A stretch of 64,000 nt of DNA from Actinomadura flavalba DSM 45200 (GTDB taxonomy: Bacteria; Actinomycetota; Actinomycetes; Streptosporangiales; Streptosporangiaceae). Both the position numbers and the translations under genes were made by a program. Numbering within the stretch: position 1 is the stretch's first letter; each line of letters opens with the position of its first letter. The stretch is from the NCBI RefSeq assembly GCF_000374305.1, contig NZ_KB894098.1, positions 248,001-312,000 of the forward strand. Direction: 5' to 3'. The notes beneath the pieces are model-generated. The model did no database searches. It had not been told where the DNA came from and worked only from the letters and a program-made list of their open reading frames with translations. Below are positions 1 through 8,970 of the stretch, one piece after another.

Positions 1-275
1 GCGAAGCGGCGGATGCCAGCCTTGTCGCCGAGCGCCTGCCGGAACGCCTGCCCGAGCGCGATCGCGGTGTCCTCGATGGTGTGGTGGCTGTCGATGTGCA
101 GGTCGCCCCGCGTCTTGACGGTGAGGTCGAACGAGCCGTGCTTGCCGAGCTGGGCGAGCATGTGGTCGAAGAACCCGACCCCGGTCGCCACGTCGACCTC
201 GCCCGTTCCGTCGAGGTCGATCTCGACGAGCACGGACGTCTCCTTCGTCCCCCGCTCGACCTTTCCCTTACGCAT
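1..275 (-). CDS. hisB: Imidazoleglycerol-phosphate dehydratase, N-terminal part (cut by window edge)
   Basis: HisB dehydrates imidazole-glycerol phosphate to imidazole-acetol phosphate in histidine synthesis. Only the first 91 residues are present; the gene runs off the left edge. Visible family motifs are FFDHML (about residues 35-40) and the metal-binding HHTIEDT (about 64-70). The ATG at 275 is preceded by GGAGG about seven bases upstream, which fixes the start. It lies downstream of hisD and hisC on the same strand, but 251 bases separate it from hisC, unlike the tight hisD-hisC join. This is the monofunctional dehydratase start, with no phosphatase domain in front. Confidence 0.95.
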   Translation of the reverse strand, partial: MRKGKVERGTKETSVLVEIDLDGTGEVDVATGVGFFDHMLAQLGKHGSFDLTVKTRGDLHIDSHHTIEDTAIALGQAFRQALGDKAGIRRF

Positions 276-526
276 TCCCGGACCTCCACTCGCTCCCGGC
301 GCACGCACCGGCGCCACCGAACCTCACCGTCCCCACGCCCCCGGCCCCGCTCCGGAACCGGACATCACACGCGCCCGGCCTCCGCGAACCACCCTGCCAC
401 CCGTCACGTCCCACCCGCACTCGGACGGACGTACGCCCGCTCACAGTGCCCTACCTTCCTCAAGGTGCCCCGAGGTATCCGTGAGAGCGGGATGCTCGGG
501 TGGCGCGAGTGAGGCAGGGATGGCTC

Positions 527-1615
527 TCACAGTGCCGCCTGGAGCGCCGCGCGGAAGGCGGTCATCTCGGTGGGGGTGCCGATGGTGACGCGGAGCCAGC
601 CCGGCGGGCCGACCTCGCGGACGAGGACGCCGTGGTCGAGCAGGGTCTGCCAGACGCGGTGCCGGTCGGGCAGGTGGCCGAACAGGACGAAGTTGGCGTC
701 GGAGGCGGCGACCGTGAGGCCGAGGTCGCGCAGCCACGTGACCAGGGCGTCGCGTTCGGCGCGGAGCGCGTCGACGGTGCCGAGGAGTTCGGCCCGGTGG
801 GCGAGCGCCGTGCGGGCGACCGCCTGGGTGATCGCCGACAGGTGGTAGGGCAGCCGGACGAGCAGCAGCGCGTCGATCACGGCGGGATCGGCGGCCAGGT
901 ACCCGACGCGGGTGCCCGCCATCGCGAACGCCTTGGACATCGTGCGGGTGACGATGAGCCGGGGACGGCCCGGCAGCAGCGTCAGCGCCGACGGCGTGCC
1001 CGCGCGGCGGAACTCGGCGTACGCCTCGTCGACCACGACCATGCCCGGGGCGGCGTCGAGGACGGCCTCGACGGCGGCCGGGTCGAGCGCGGTGCCGGTC
1101 GGGTTGTTGGGCGAGGTGAGGAACACCACGTCGGGGCGGTGCTCCTCGATCGCGGCGACGGCGCGGGCCGGGTCGAGGCCGAAGTCGTCGTCGCGGGCGG
1201 CGTCGACCCAGGCGGTGCCCGACACCCGCGTGATGATCGGGTGCATCGAGTACGACGGTTCGAACCCGAGCGCGGTGCGCCCGGGCCCGCCGAACGCCTG
1301 GAGGATCTGCTGGAGGATCTCGTTGGAGCCGTTCGCGGCCCAGACCTGGCGGCCGGTGAGTCCGGCGCCGGGCGTGTCGAGGTTGAGGAAGTCGGCGAGT
1401 TCGGCGCGCAGGACGGTGGCGTCGCGGTCGGGGTAGCGGTTGAGGCCGCCCGCGACCTCCTCGACGGCCTTGCCGAGCGCGGCGACCAGCGCCGGGGACG
1501 GCGGATAGGGGTTCTCGTTGGTGTTGAGCGCGTAGGGCACCTGGATCTGGGGTGCCCCGTACGGCTCCCGGCCGCGCAGGTCGTCGCGGATGGGGAGGTC
1601 GGAGAGCGAGGTCAC
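527..1615 (-). CDS. hisC: Histidinol-phosphate aminotransferase
   Basis: HisC is a PLP enzyme that transfers an amino group from glutamate to imidazole-acetol phosphate. The product is 362 residues, normal for the family. It shows the N-terminal NENPY segment that contacts substrate, the SPNNPTG motif, and [10 protein letters not shown], which carries the PLP-binding lysine. The GTG start at 1615 shares a GTGA overlap with the hisD stop, so the two are probably translationally coupled. Between its stop and hisB lie 251 non-coding bases. No lesion is seen. Confidence 0.96.
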   Translation of the reverse strand: MTSLSDLPIRDDLRGREPYGAPQIQVPYALNTNENPYPPSPALVAALGKAVEEVAGGLNRYPDRDATVLRAELADFLNLDTPGAGLTGRQVWAANGSNEILQQILQAFGGPGRTALGFEPSYSMHPIITRVSGTAWVDAARDDDFGLDPARAVAAIEEHRPDVVFLTSPNNPTGTALDPAAVEAVLDAAPGMVVVDEAYAEFRRAGTPSALTLLPGRPRLIVTRTMSKAFAMAGTRVGYLAADPAVIDALLLVRLPYHLSAITQAVARTALAHRAELLGTVDALRAERDALVTWLRDLGLTVAASDANFVLFGHLPDRHRVWQTLLDHGVLVREVGPPGWLRVTIGTPTEMTAFRAALQAAL

Positions 1616-2919
1616 GACGGGATCTCCCAGTCGAAGCGGGCGCGCAGCGCGGCGCCGTGCGCGGGCAGGTCCTCGGCGTCGGCCAGGACGGACACACGCG
1701 CGGTGGCCTCCGCGAGGGCGGCACGGTCGTAGCGGACGACGTGCACGCCGCGCAGGAACGACTGCACCGACAGGCCCGACGAGTGGCACGCGCACCCGCC
1801 GGTGGGCAGCACGTGGTTGGACCCGGCGAGGTAGTCGCCGAGGGAGACCGGCGAGTACGGCCCGATGAAGATCGCCCCGGCGTTGCGGACCCGGCCGGCG
1901 ACGGCGTCGGCGTCGACGGTCTGGATCTCCAGGTGCTCGGCGGCGTAGGCGTTGACGACGGCGAGACCGGCGTCGAGGTCGTCGACCAGGACGATGCCGG
2001 ACTGCCGCCCGGCGAGGGCCTCGGTGATGCGCTCGGTGTGCCGGGTGCGGGCCACCTGCGCCTTCAGCTCGTCCTCGACGGCCTCGGCCAGCGGGACCGA
2101 GTCGGTGACGAGGACGGCGGCGGCGAGCGTGTCGTGCTCGGCCTGGCTGATCAGGTCGGCGGCGAGGTGGACCGGGTCGGCGGTGGCGTCGGCCAGGACG
2201 GCGATCTCGGTGGGCCCGGCCTCGGAGTCGATGCCGATGACGCCCTTGAGCAGCCGCTTGGCGGCGGCGACGTAGACGTTGCCGGGGCCGGTGACCAGAT
2301 CGGCCCGGGGGCACTCCCCGGTGCCGTAGGCGAGCATCGCGACGGCCTGCGCGCCGCCCGCGGCGTACACCTCGTCGACGCCGAGCAGCGCGCACGCGGC
2401 GAGCACGACGGGGTGCGGCAGGCCGCCGTGGTCCTTCTGGGCGGGCGAGGTGACGGCGAGCGAGCCGACGCCGGCCTCCTGCGCGGGCACGACGTTCATG
2501 ACGACGCTCGACGGGTACACCGCGCGGCCGCCCGGCACGTACAGGCCGACGCGGTCGACGGGGATCCACCGTTCGGTGACGGTGCCGCCGGGCACGACGC
2601 GCGTGGTGACGTCGGTGCGGCGCTGGTCGCGGTGGACGAGCCGGGCCCGCCGCACGCACTCCTCCAGCGCGTCGCGGACGGCCGGGTCGAGCGTGCCGAG
2701 GGCGGCGCGCACCGTCTCGGCGGGGACGCGGACGCGGTCGATCGCGACGCCGTCGAAGGCGAGGGTGTACTCCCGGACGGCATCGTCGCCGCGATGGCGG
2801 ACGTCCTCGCAGAGGGGCCGCACCTTCTCCAGGGCGGCCTCGACGTCGAGTTCGGCGCGGGGCAGCACGGTGCGCAGGTCGCCGGGGAGCGAGCCGCGCA
2901 GGTCGATACGGGAGATCAC
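1612..2919 (-). CDS. hisD: Histidinol dehydrogenase
   Basis: HisD oxidises L-histidinol to L-histidine with two NAD+ and a zinc ion, the last step of the pathway. The product is 435 residues, the usual length. It shows the [12 protein letters not shown] and [11 protein letters not shown] segments and a His-rich region near LISQAEHDT. The GTG at 2919, giving MISRIDLRG, is chosen because upstream in-frame sequence has no family resemblance. It is the first gene of the visible hisD-hisC-hisB run and overlaps hisC by four bases. Confidence 0.96.
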   Translation of the reverse strand: MISRIDLRGSLPGDLRTVLPRAELDVEAALEKVRPLCEDVRHRGDDAVREYTLAFDGVAIDRVRVPAETVRAALGTLDPAVRDALEECVRRARLVHRDQRRTDVTTRVVPGGTVTERWIPVDRVGLYVPGGRAVYPSSVVMNVVPAQEAGVGSLAVTSPAQKDHGGLPHPVVLAACALLGVDEVYAAGGAQAVAMLAYGTGECPRADLVTGPGNVYVAAAKRLLKGVIGIDSEAGPTEIAVLADATADPVHLAADLISQAEHDTLAAAVLVTDSVPLAEAVEDELKAQVARTRHTERITEALAGRQSGIVLVDDLDAGLAVVNAYAAEHLEIQTVDADAVAGRVRNAGAIFIGPYSPVSLGDYLAGSNHVLPTGGCACHSSGLSVQSFLRGVHVVRYDRAALAEATARVSVLADAEDLPAHGAALRARFDWEIPS

Positions 2920-3103
2920 GCCCCCCAGTCTACGGAGCCCCGGACCCTCACCGGGCCACGTCTCAGCAGCCGAGATGGGCGGTGTGGACCGCTTCGTCGC
3001 CGTTCGCATGGTGAGACCCCCGATGGTCGAACGCTCGCCCGGGCGGCGGCGTCCCCCCGATTCTGGAACAGGCGAACGCGCCGCGCGCGACCCCGGCCGG
3101 GGC

Positions 3104-3112
3104 TGTGGATAA
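3104..3112 (-). other. Lone DnaA-box-like nonamer
   Basis: On the minus strand the sequence reads TTATCCACA, a perfect match to the consensus DnaA box. It lies between the PhzF-like gene and hisD, followed by a short AT-rich run. It is a single site, so it is not an origin. It could be a DnaA titration or regulatory site, or chance. Confidence 0.4.
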
Positions 3113-3117
3113 CTTTT

Positions 3118-3912
3118 TCAGACCCGCAGGTCACCGGCGAGAACGGTGACGGCCCGGCCGCGCAGCACGACCCGGTCGCCCTCCACGCGGACGCCCACCG
3201 AGCCGCCGCGTGCGGACGCCTGGTACCCCGTCAGCGCCGTCCGCCCGAGCCGTTCCGCCCAGTACGGCGCGAGCGCGCAGTGCGCCGAGCCCGTGACCGG
3301 GTCCTCGGCGCCGTCCAGGGACCGGGCGCCGAAGAAGCGGGAGACGAAGTCGTGGTCGCCGTCGGCCGGGGCGGTGAGGATGACGCCGCGCGCGTCGAGC
3401 CGGGCGACCGCCTCGGCGTCGGGGTCCAGGGCGCGGACGGTGGCGGCGTCGGAGACTCGGACGAGCCAGTCGTCCTGGGCGTTGCGCCCGGTCCACAGCG
3501 GCGTCACGCCGAAGACGTCGGCGAGCCCGTCCGGGGCGGGCGCCTCCTGCGCCGGGACGGACGGGAAGTCCATCTCCAGCACGCCGTCCGCGTCGCGCCG
3601 GACGGTCAGCACGCCGCTGTGCAGCGTCCGGAACCGGATCGGCGCGTCCGGCGCGGCCAGGCCCGTCTCGTAGAGCGTGTGCGCGGAGGCCAGTGTCGCG
3701 TGGCCGCACAGTGCCACCTCTAGCACCGGCGTGAACCAGCGCAGCTCCCATTCGGCGCCGTCGCGCCGCACGAACGCCGTCTCGGAGTGCCGCATCTCCG
3801 TCGCGACCCGCTGCATCCAGGCGGGGTCGGCGGCGGCGTCGAGCAGGCAGACCCCGGCGGGGTTGCCGGCGAACGGACGGTCGGTGAACGCGTCCACGAC
3901 GATGATCCTCAT
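3118..3912 (-). CDS. PhzF-family isomerase/epimerase
   Basis: A 264-residue protein of the PhzF (diaminopimelate-epimerase fold) family. It shows the family marks DAFTDRPFAGNPAGV at the N terminus, HSETAFV with the likely catalytic glutamate near residue 45, LCGHATLASAH, and GAEDPVTGSAHCAL in the second half. Members isomerise small hydrophobic or phenazine-type substrates; the substrate here cannot be told. There are no phenazine genes nearby, so it is probably a stand-alone metabolic enzyme. It diverges from the LON-domain gene across 116 bases, and hisD lies 198 bases downstream on the same strand. Confidence 0.9.
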   Translation of the reverse strand: MRIIVVDAFTDRPFAGNPAGVCLLDAAADPAWMQRVATEMRHSETAFVRRDGAEWELRWFTPVLEVALCGHATLASAHTLYETGLAAPDAPIRFRTLHSGVLTVRRDADGVLEMDFPSVPAQEAPAPDGLADVFGVTPLWTGRNAQDDWLVRVSDAATVRALDPDAEAVARLDARGVILTAPADGDHDFVSRFFGARSLDGAEDPVTGSAHCALAPYWAERLGRTALTGYQASARGGSVGVRVEGDRVVLRGRAVTVLAGDLRV

Positions 3913-4028
3913 ACCCGGGACGCTACCGGCGCCGCATCACCATGTGAGAATTCCACCCGTTCGGACACGCGGGAACCGTCCTACCCTGGCGGCGAGCAGG
4001 TGCCGCAGCCGGAAGCGAGGACCGGGCC

Positions 4029-4679
4029 ATGACCGAGCGGGTGCCGCTGTTCCCCCTCGGAACCGTGCTCTTCCCGGGGATGGATCTGCCGCTGCGGGTC
4101 TTCGAGGACCGCTATCTGGCCCTCGTCCGCGACGTGCTGGCGGGCTCCGCGCCGCACCGGTTCGGGATCGTGGCGGTCGAGTTCGGCCATCCGGTGATCG
4201 GGACGCCCCGGATCGCGGAGGTGGGCTGCGTCGCGGAGGTCACCGAGGCGGAGGAGCGGCCGGACGGCCAGTGGGCGCTGACCACCGTCGGCGGCGCCCG
4301 GTTCCGGGTGAAGGGCGTCGATCGCTCCCGTCCGTATCCGCTCGGTGAGACGGTCCCGCTGCCGGACGAGCCCGGCCCCGATCCCGAACCCCTGGCCCGG
4401 CTCGCCGGGGCGGCGTTCGAGCGCTACCGGGGGCGGATGGCGGCGCTCGGCGTCGCGTTGCGGGCCTCGGCGGCGACCGAGCCGGTCGCGCTGTCGCACG
4501 AGATCGCGTCCCGCCTGGTGCTGGACGGCAGCGAGACGCAGCGGCTGCTGGCCGCCGAGCACGCCGCCGAGCGGCTGCGCCGCGCGCTCGCCCTGCTGGA
4601 ACGGGAGAACCGGCTGCTGCGCGACCTTCCGGCGCTGCCCTACGCCCCGTTCGCGGACGGCTCCTTCCACCCGAACTGA
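4029..4679 (+). CDS. LON substrate-binding (N-terminal) domain protein
   Basis: A 216-residue stand-alone LON_substr_bdg (PUA-like) protein with no ATPase or protease domain. The start VPLFPLGTVLFPGMDLPLRVFEDRY is the typical opening strand pattern of this domain (quoted only in part: residues 4-13 and 15-28 carry FPLG, FPGM and RVFE). A helical C-terminal half (about 120-200) follows, with Glu, Leu and Arg heptad-like stretches. In actinobacteria such proteins are common and of unknown function; substrate or partner recognition is inferred from the fold only. It is followed 24 bases later by the YbaK gene, so the two may be co-transcribed. Confidence 0.88.
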   Translation: MTERVPLFPLGTVLFPGMDLPLRVFEDRYLALVRDVLAGSAPHRFGIVAVEFGHPVIGTPRIAEVGCVAEVTEAEERPDGQWALTTVGGARFRVKGVDRSRPYPLGETVPLPDEPGPDPEPLARLAGAAFERYRGRMAALGVALRASAATEPVALSHEIASRLVLDGSETQRLLAAEHAAERLRRALALLERENRLLRDLPALPYAPFADGSFHPN

Positions 4680-4703
4680 GCGCGGTTTCGGCACACTGTG
4701 CGG

Positions 4704-5201
4704 ATGAGTCCCGCGAAGTCCAAAGGCGGCAAGGGCACCCCGGCCACGGTCGCCGCCACCCGCGCCGGTGCCGCGTTCACCCTGCACGAGTACACCGTCG
4801 ACCCGGACGCCCCGTCCTACGGCCGGGCCGCCGCCGACGCGCTGGGCGTGCCGCACGAGCGGCTGTTCAAGACGCTGCTCGCGGCGGTGGACGGGGCGCT
4901 GACCGTCGGGATCGTCCCGGTCTCGTCCTCGCTGGACCTCAAGGCGCTGGCCGCCGCCGCGGGCGGGAAGAAGGCCGTGATGGCCGAGCCGCGCGACGCC
5001 GAGCGCGCGACCGGCTACGTCGTCGGCGGGATCAGCCCGCTCGGGCAGAAGCGGCGGCTGCCGACGGTGCTGGACGCGTCGGCCTCAGCGTTCGCGACCG
5101 TCTACGTCTCGGCCGGCCGGCGCGGCCTCCAGATCGAACTGGCCCCCGCCGACCTGATCGCCCTGACCGGCGCCGCGACCGCCGTGATCGCCCGCGGGTA
5201 G
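4704..5201 (+). CDS. ybaK: YbaK/EbsC-type Cys-tRNA(Pro) deacylase
   Basis: A 165-residue YbaK-fold protein, which in characterised relatives hydrolyses Cys-tRNA(Pro) made by error-prone ProRS. Family marks are TPATVAATRAG near the N terminus, SYGRAAADALGV, RLFKTLLA (the lysine is the conserved catalytic or binding residue), and YVVGGISPLGQKRRLPTVLD near 108-127. The ATG at 4704 is used; a GTG two codons upstream is also possible. Its 3' end overlaps the convergent membrane-protein gene by 117 bases. Confidence 0.92.
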   Translation: MSPAKSKGGKGTPATVAATRAGAAFTLHEYTVDPDAPSYGRAAADALGVPHERLFKTLLAAVDGALTVGIVPVSSSLDLKALAAAAGGKKAVMAEPRDAERATGYVVGGISPLGQKRRLPTVLDASASAFATVYVSAGRRGLQIELAPADLIALTGAATAVIARG

Positions 5202-5687
5202 GCGTTTGACGAGGACCTCGAAGAACGCGTACGAGCCGACGGAGGCCATCGGCCAGAACGTGAGGACGCCGAGGGCGCGCAGGTCGGCCGGGCCGCTGAG
5301 GACGCGGCCGTCGGGCGCGGCGGCGACGGCGGCGCGGAAGTCGGCCAGGCCGACGTGGTGGCCGGTGCGCCAGGCGAGCACGGCCGCCGCCGCTCCCCCG
5401 GCGGCGAGGCCGAGCAGCAGCGCGATGTCGTTGCCGCGTCCGCCCGCGAGGTAGGCGGCGCCGCCGCAGAGCACGCCGAGACCCACGGCGATCAGGGCGA
5501 ACCGGGCGTCGGTGCCGATGGGCCCCTGTCCCTCGGGGTCGGCCAGCAGCGCCCGCCCGCGTACCACGACGAAGCGGATCTCGGGCGCGATGTGCGCCCA
5601 GAGCAGGCCGGCGAGGGGTCCGAGCATGGCGATGAGGGCACAGGTCAGCGTCCAGGTTCGCAAGGCCCTGCCGACCGGTCCCCGCAC
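5085..5687 (-). CDS. Four-helix membrane protein, DUF2567-like
   Basis: About 200 residues with four hydrophobic segments: near residues 9-30, 60-80, 86-106 and 135-160. It lacks catalytic motifs. The layout resembles the actinobacterial DUF2567 family, an assignment made from pattern only. GTG at 5687 is chosen because AAGGAG stands about eight bases upstream; a longer frame from a TTG at 5759 lacks such a site. The last 39 codons run antisense through the end of the YbaK gene and have lower-complexity Gly and Gln-rich coding, so the true C terminus may be earlier or the reading frame disturbed. Confidence 0.72.
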   Translation of the reverse strand: MRGPVGRALRTWTLTCALIAMLGPLAGLLWAHIAPEIRFVVVRGRALLADPEGQGPIGTDARFALIAVGLGVLCGGAAYLAGGRGNDIALLLGLAAGGAAAAVLAWRTGHHVGLADFRAAVAAAPDGRVLSGPADLRALGVLTFWPMASVGSYAFFEVLVKRLPAGDHGGRGAGQGDQVGGGQFDLEAAPAGRDVDGRER

Positions 5688-5818
5688 CTCGTACGCTCCT
5701 TGTGAACGACCCGCTCCCGACAGCGAAAGACTAACCCGCCCTGGTGAACCGTTCGACAACCGGAAGGTGCTCGATTTCCGCCCACGACCGGCCCGATCCC
5801 TGGGATAATGTGCCCGAC

Positions 5819-6526
5819 ATGTCCGGATTCAGCCCCGCTTTCGAACGCCTCGGCGCAGCGCTCGCCGCGGTGGTCCTCCAGCAGCAGGAAACGCTCGCCG
5901 AGTTCCTGCCGCGCGAGGACTGGAGCGCGGACCTCACGGCGCGCAGCTACACCAGCGGCGGCGTGACGGTCCGGGTGACGCTCCTCGGCAGCTACGCCGC
6001 GCGCGAGCGCACCTGGCTGTGGGGCTGGGCCAATCCGCAGTTCGGCGAGGACCATCCGGCCGTCGCCCCGACCCTGCGCATCCGGACCCTCGGCGCACGG
6101 CTCGGCATCCCCGAGTTCACCACCCCGGAAGTCGATCTCGGCTGGTACGACGGCCCGGCCGGGCACGGCGGCGAACTGATGGCCATGGCCGCAGGCGGCG
6201 TCCTCGCGGGCGGCGGCTACATCGGCGCGGGCTACGACGGCGGCTCGGCCTACCTGCACGTGGACGACGAGAAGGCGCCCCCCGCCGCGTGGGACCCGGT
6301 CCCCGTCCCTCGGCTGCTCACCACGGCCGTCAGCCTCTTCCCCGCCGACCCGCGCCTCACCCTGGCCCGGTTCCTCAGCCACCACCGCGTCCCCTACCGC
6401 GAGGGCGACGGCGTCCTCGACCTCACCCCGCCCGAGGGCCCGGCCCGCGCGCACTTCGACGGCCTGGGCCGCTTCACCGGCTGGGAGAGCGTGCTGGTCG
6501 GCGCGCGGCCCGCCGCGCTCGCCTAG
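5819..6526 (+). CDS. DUF6882-like soluble protein
   Basis: A 235-residue protein with no signal peptide or membrane segment. Tryptophan and Gly-rich motifs WGWANPQF (about 63-70) and a Gly-Tyr-rich stretch near 130-148 resemble the DUF6882 family of actinobacterial hypothetical proteins. That assignment is from memory of the pattern. The ATG at 5819 is preferred over an upstream TTG at 5744 because the homology-like region starts with it. Its stop overlaps the convergent AraC regulator gene by four bases. Function unknown. Confidence 0.7.
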   Translation: MSGFSPAFERLGAALAAVVLQQQETLAEFLPREDWSADLTARSYTSGGVTVRVTLLGSYAARERTWLWGWANPQFGEDHPAVAPTLRIRTLGARLGIPEFTTPEVDLGWYDGPAGHGGELMAMAAGGVLAGGGYIGAGYDGGSAYLHVDDEKAPPAAWDPVPVPRLLTTAVSLFPADPRLTLARFLSHHRVPYREGDGVLDLTPPEGPARAHFDGLGRFTGWESVLVGARPAALA

Positions 6527-7356
6527 CCCGGGTGGCGGGTGCGGCGGTAGGCGCCGGGCGGGACGCCGACGGCCTTCTTGAAATGGCGGGTGAGGTGGGC
6601 CTGGTCGGCGAAGCCGGTGGCGGCGGCGGTCGCGGCGGGGGTGTGGCCCTCGTCCAGCAGACGGCGGGCGGCGCGGACGCGGACCTGGTTCAGGTAGGCG
6701 TGCGGCGGCAGGCCCAACGTGGTGCGGAAGGCGCGCAGCAGCGGGAACGGGCGCGTCCCGGACGCGGCGGCCAGTTCCTCCAGCGTCGGCGGGTCGACGA
6801 GACGGGCGTGCAGGATGTCGCGGGCGCGGGCCACGTCGGCCGGGAGCGCGGCGCCGTCCGGCAGGTCGGCCCCGGCGTGCCGGAGCAGCGCCGCCAGGCC
6901 CCGGCGCAGCAGTGTCGAGCCGGTCAGCGCGTCGCTGCCGTCCTCGCCCGCCCGGTGCGCGGCGCGCAGCAGCGCGGCGGCCTCGGGGTCCCAGATCACC
7001 GGATGCCCGAACGAGGGCGCGCCGCGGCGGCCCAGCTCGGCGGCGACCTCGCGCACCAGCCGCTCGCCCGGGTACAGCACCCGGTACGTCCAGCCTTCGG
7101 GCGTTCCGGCGTGCCCGGTGTGCACGACGTCGGGGTTGACGACGGCGAGCGCGCCGGGCCCCGCCCGGTCGACGCCGCCGGGATGGGCGAACTCCTCGAC
7201 GCCGCTCTCGATGACGCCGACCGTGTAGCCCTCGTGGACGTGGCGCCCGAACCGGTAGGTGACGAAGCGGGCGCGGAGCAGGTCGACGTCGGCGACGGCC
7301 GGATGCCGCCAGTGCCGGGCGTTCTCGCCCGGTCCGAGATCCCGCAGCTCAGCCAT
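6523..7356 (-). CDS. AraC-family transcriptional regulator
   Basis: A 277-residue AraC regulator. The N-terminal half (about 10-150) is a cupin-like sensing domain with the FGRHVHEGYTVGV pattern and a VVNPDVVHTG turn. The C-terminal 100 residues hold the two helix-turn-helix units, with ATGFADQAHLTRHFKKAVGV as the typical second HTH. The ligand is unknown. The gene diverges from a GNAT gene across only 23 bases, so at least one promoter must lie inside the other's coding sequence. Target genes may be the GNAT gene or itself. Confidence 0.93.
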   Translation of the reverse strand: MAELRDLGPGENARHWRHPAVADVDLLRARFVTYRFGRHVHEGYTVGVIESGVEEFAHPGGVDRAGPGALAVVNPDVVHTGHAGTPEGWTYRVLYPGERLVREVAAELGRRGAPSFGHPVIWDPEAAALLRAAHRAGEDGSDALTGSTLLRRGLAALLRHAGADLPDGAALPADVARARDILHARLVDPPTLEELAAASGTRPFPLLRAFRTTLGLPPHAYLNQVRVRAARRLLDEGHTPAATAAATGFADQAHLTRHFKKAVGVPPGAYRRTRHPG

Positions 7357-7379
7357 TCCGACATGGTAGGACGTAAGGC

Positions 7380-7814
7380 GTGAAGACCGAGATCATCACT
7401 ATCGCGACCGACACCGACCGGGCCGCCGCCCTCGCCATCCGGATGCGCGTCTTCGTCACCGAGCAGGGCGTCCCGCCGGAGATCGAACTCGACGCCGACG
7501 ACGCCGCGGCCCGGCACTTCCTGGCCCGGCTGGACGGGCGTCCCGTCGGCACCGCCCGGCTGCTCGACCGCGACGGGACGGGCGTGCTCGGACGGCTGGC
7601 CGTACTCCCCGAGACGCGCGGGACGGGGCTCGGCGCGGCACTGGTGCGCGCCGTCGAGGCGCAGGCGCGCGCCGAGTCGCTGACGGCGGTGCGGCTGCAC
7701 GCGCAGACGTCGGCGCGCGGCTTCTACGAACGCCTCGGCTACACCGCCTACGGCCCCGAGGACGAGGAGGCGGGCATCCCGCACGTCTGGATGCACCGCC
7801 GTCTCACCGGCTGA
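7380..7814 (+). CDS. GNAT N-acetyltransferase (ElaA/YjcF-like)
   Basis: A 144-residue acetyltransferase. It begins with the RMRVFVTEQGVPPEIELDADD pattern (residues 22-42) typical of the ElaA/YjcF group, then the acetyl-CoA-binding LGRLAVLPETRGTGLGAALV loop near 74-93, and ends with FYERLGYTAYG. The acceptor is not predictable. The GTG at 7380 is the only start that keeps the first strand. It diverges from the AraC-type gene with a 23-base gap, suggesting shared control. Confidence 0.92.
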   Translation: MKTEIITIATDTDRAAALAIRMRVFVTEQGVPPEIELDADDAAARHFLARLDGRPVGTARLLDRDGTGVLGRLAVLPETRGTGLGAALVRAVEAQARAESLTAVRLHAQTSARGFYERLGYTAYGPEDEEAGIPHVWMHRRLTG

Positions 7815-7921
7815 GACGACGGTCCCGCCCGTTGGCGCCACGTCCTACGATGGACGGCATGGGACGTCGCTCCGGGCACCCTCTCCCGCGCGGACGGCCG
7901 CAGCGAGAAGGGAAGCGACCC

Positions 7922-8233
7922 ATGACCGACCCCGCCCGGACGCTCGACGTCCGCCTCCCCGACCCCGCGTCCCTGGACGCCGTGGCCGACGCCCGCACCG
8001 CCATCGACGACATCGACCGCGTCCTCGCGACGCTGCTCGAACACCGCGCCGCCGTGGCGGGCCGAATCCAGGACCTCAAACCCGTCGGCGGCTTCGCCGG
8101 ACGCAACCCCGCCCGCGAGGCCGAGATCGTCGCCGCCATGGCCCCCCACGCCCCCACCCTCGGCCCCGACCGCCTGGCCCGCATCATGTCCACGATCATC
8201 GAATGCGGCCTGGAACTCGCCGAGCACCGCTGA
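7922..8233 (+). CDS. Chorismate mutase type II (AroQ-class domain)
   Basis: A 103-residue single-domain chorismate mutase, which would convert chorismate to prephenate for phenylalanine and tyrosine. It shows the IDDIDRVLATLLEHRAAVAGRIQDLK helix pattern (residues 22-47, quoted here by its Ile-Asp, Arg and Lys spacing) and a FAGRNPAREAEI loop with the Arg and Glu that line the active site. There is no signal peptide, so it is cytoplasmic. ATG at 7922 follows GAAGGGA; longer in-frame sequence is unrelated. It sits between unrelated genes, away from the aro cluster at 51560-55228. Confidence 0.86.
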   Translation: MTDPARTLDVRLPDPASLDAVADARTAIDDIDRVLATLLEHRAAVAGRIQDLKPVGGFAGRNPAREAEIVAAMAPHAPTLGPDRLARIMSTIIECGLELAEHR

Positions 8234-8301
8234 ACGCCCACCGGCGGCACCGCGCAAGAACGTTCAAGAAGGGGTGCCGGGGGCGGGTCTAGCGTGCGGG
8301 C

Positions 8302-8970
8302 ATGGGTTCCTTGGAGGTCGACGCCCGGCGGGCGGCGGTGCGGGATGCCGTTGGCGTCGGGGTCGCTGTGGGGTTGTCGGGGTTCGCGTTCGGGGCCGCG
8401 GCCGTCACCGCCGGGTTGTCGGTGGGGCAGGCGTGCGTGCTGAGCCTGGTGGCGTTCACCGGGGCCTCGCAGTTCGCGCTCGTCGGGGTCATCGCGGGGG
8501 GCGGGAGCCTGGTCGCGGGCGCCGCCGGGGCCGTGCTGCTCGGAGGGCGGAACGCGTTCTACGGGCTGCGGCTCTCGCAGGTCCTCCGGATCACCGGGTG
8601 GCGGCGGGCGGTGACGGCGCAGGGGGTCATCGACGAGACGGCCGCCGTCGCCACCGCGCAGCCGGACGCGGACAGTGCACGGGTCGGGTTCTACGCCACG
8701 GCCGTCAGCATCTACCTGATGTGGAACGCCACGACGCTGCTCGGGGCGCTCGGCGCCGCGCGGATCGGTGATCCGGAGGCGTTCGGGCTCGACGTCGTGG
8801 GGGCGGCCGTGTTCCTGGCGCTGCTGTGGCCCCGGCTGACCGCCGGGCGGGGACCGGCGAGGGTCGCCGCCGTGGCCGCCGTCGTCGCGTTCGCGGCAAC
8901 GCCCGTGCTGCCGCCGGGGGTGCCCGTCATGGTCGCCGCCGTCGCCGTGATCGCGGGAGGGCGGCGGTGA
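8302..8970 (+). CDS. azlC: AzlC-family branched-chain amino acid exporter subunit
   Basis: A 222-residue inner-membrane protein with about six helices. Its early motifs VGLSGFAFGAAAV and FTGASQFALVG are those of AzlC. With AzlD it forms a two-component exporter of branched-chain or related amino acids; the substrate here is inferred. Its TGA overlaps the GTG start of azlD in a GTGA junction, as is common for this pair. Confidence 0.93.
   Translation: MGSLEVDARRAAVRDAVGVGVAVGLSGFAFGAAAVTAGLSVGQACVLSLVAFTGASQFALVGVIAGGGSLVAGAAGAVLLGGRNAFYGLRLSQVLRITGWRRAVTAQGVIDETAAVATAQPDADSARVGFYATAVSIYLMWNATTLLGALGAARIGDPEAFGLDVVGAAVFLALLWPRLTAGRGPARVAAVAAVVAFAATPVLPPGVPVMVAAVAVIAGGRR

Noticed and set aside
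527-2659. 710-codon frame spanning hisC and hisD
   Set aside because: The N-terminal 340 codons are an Arg and Pro-rich shadow of hisD in another frame; only the part from 1615 is hisC.
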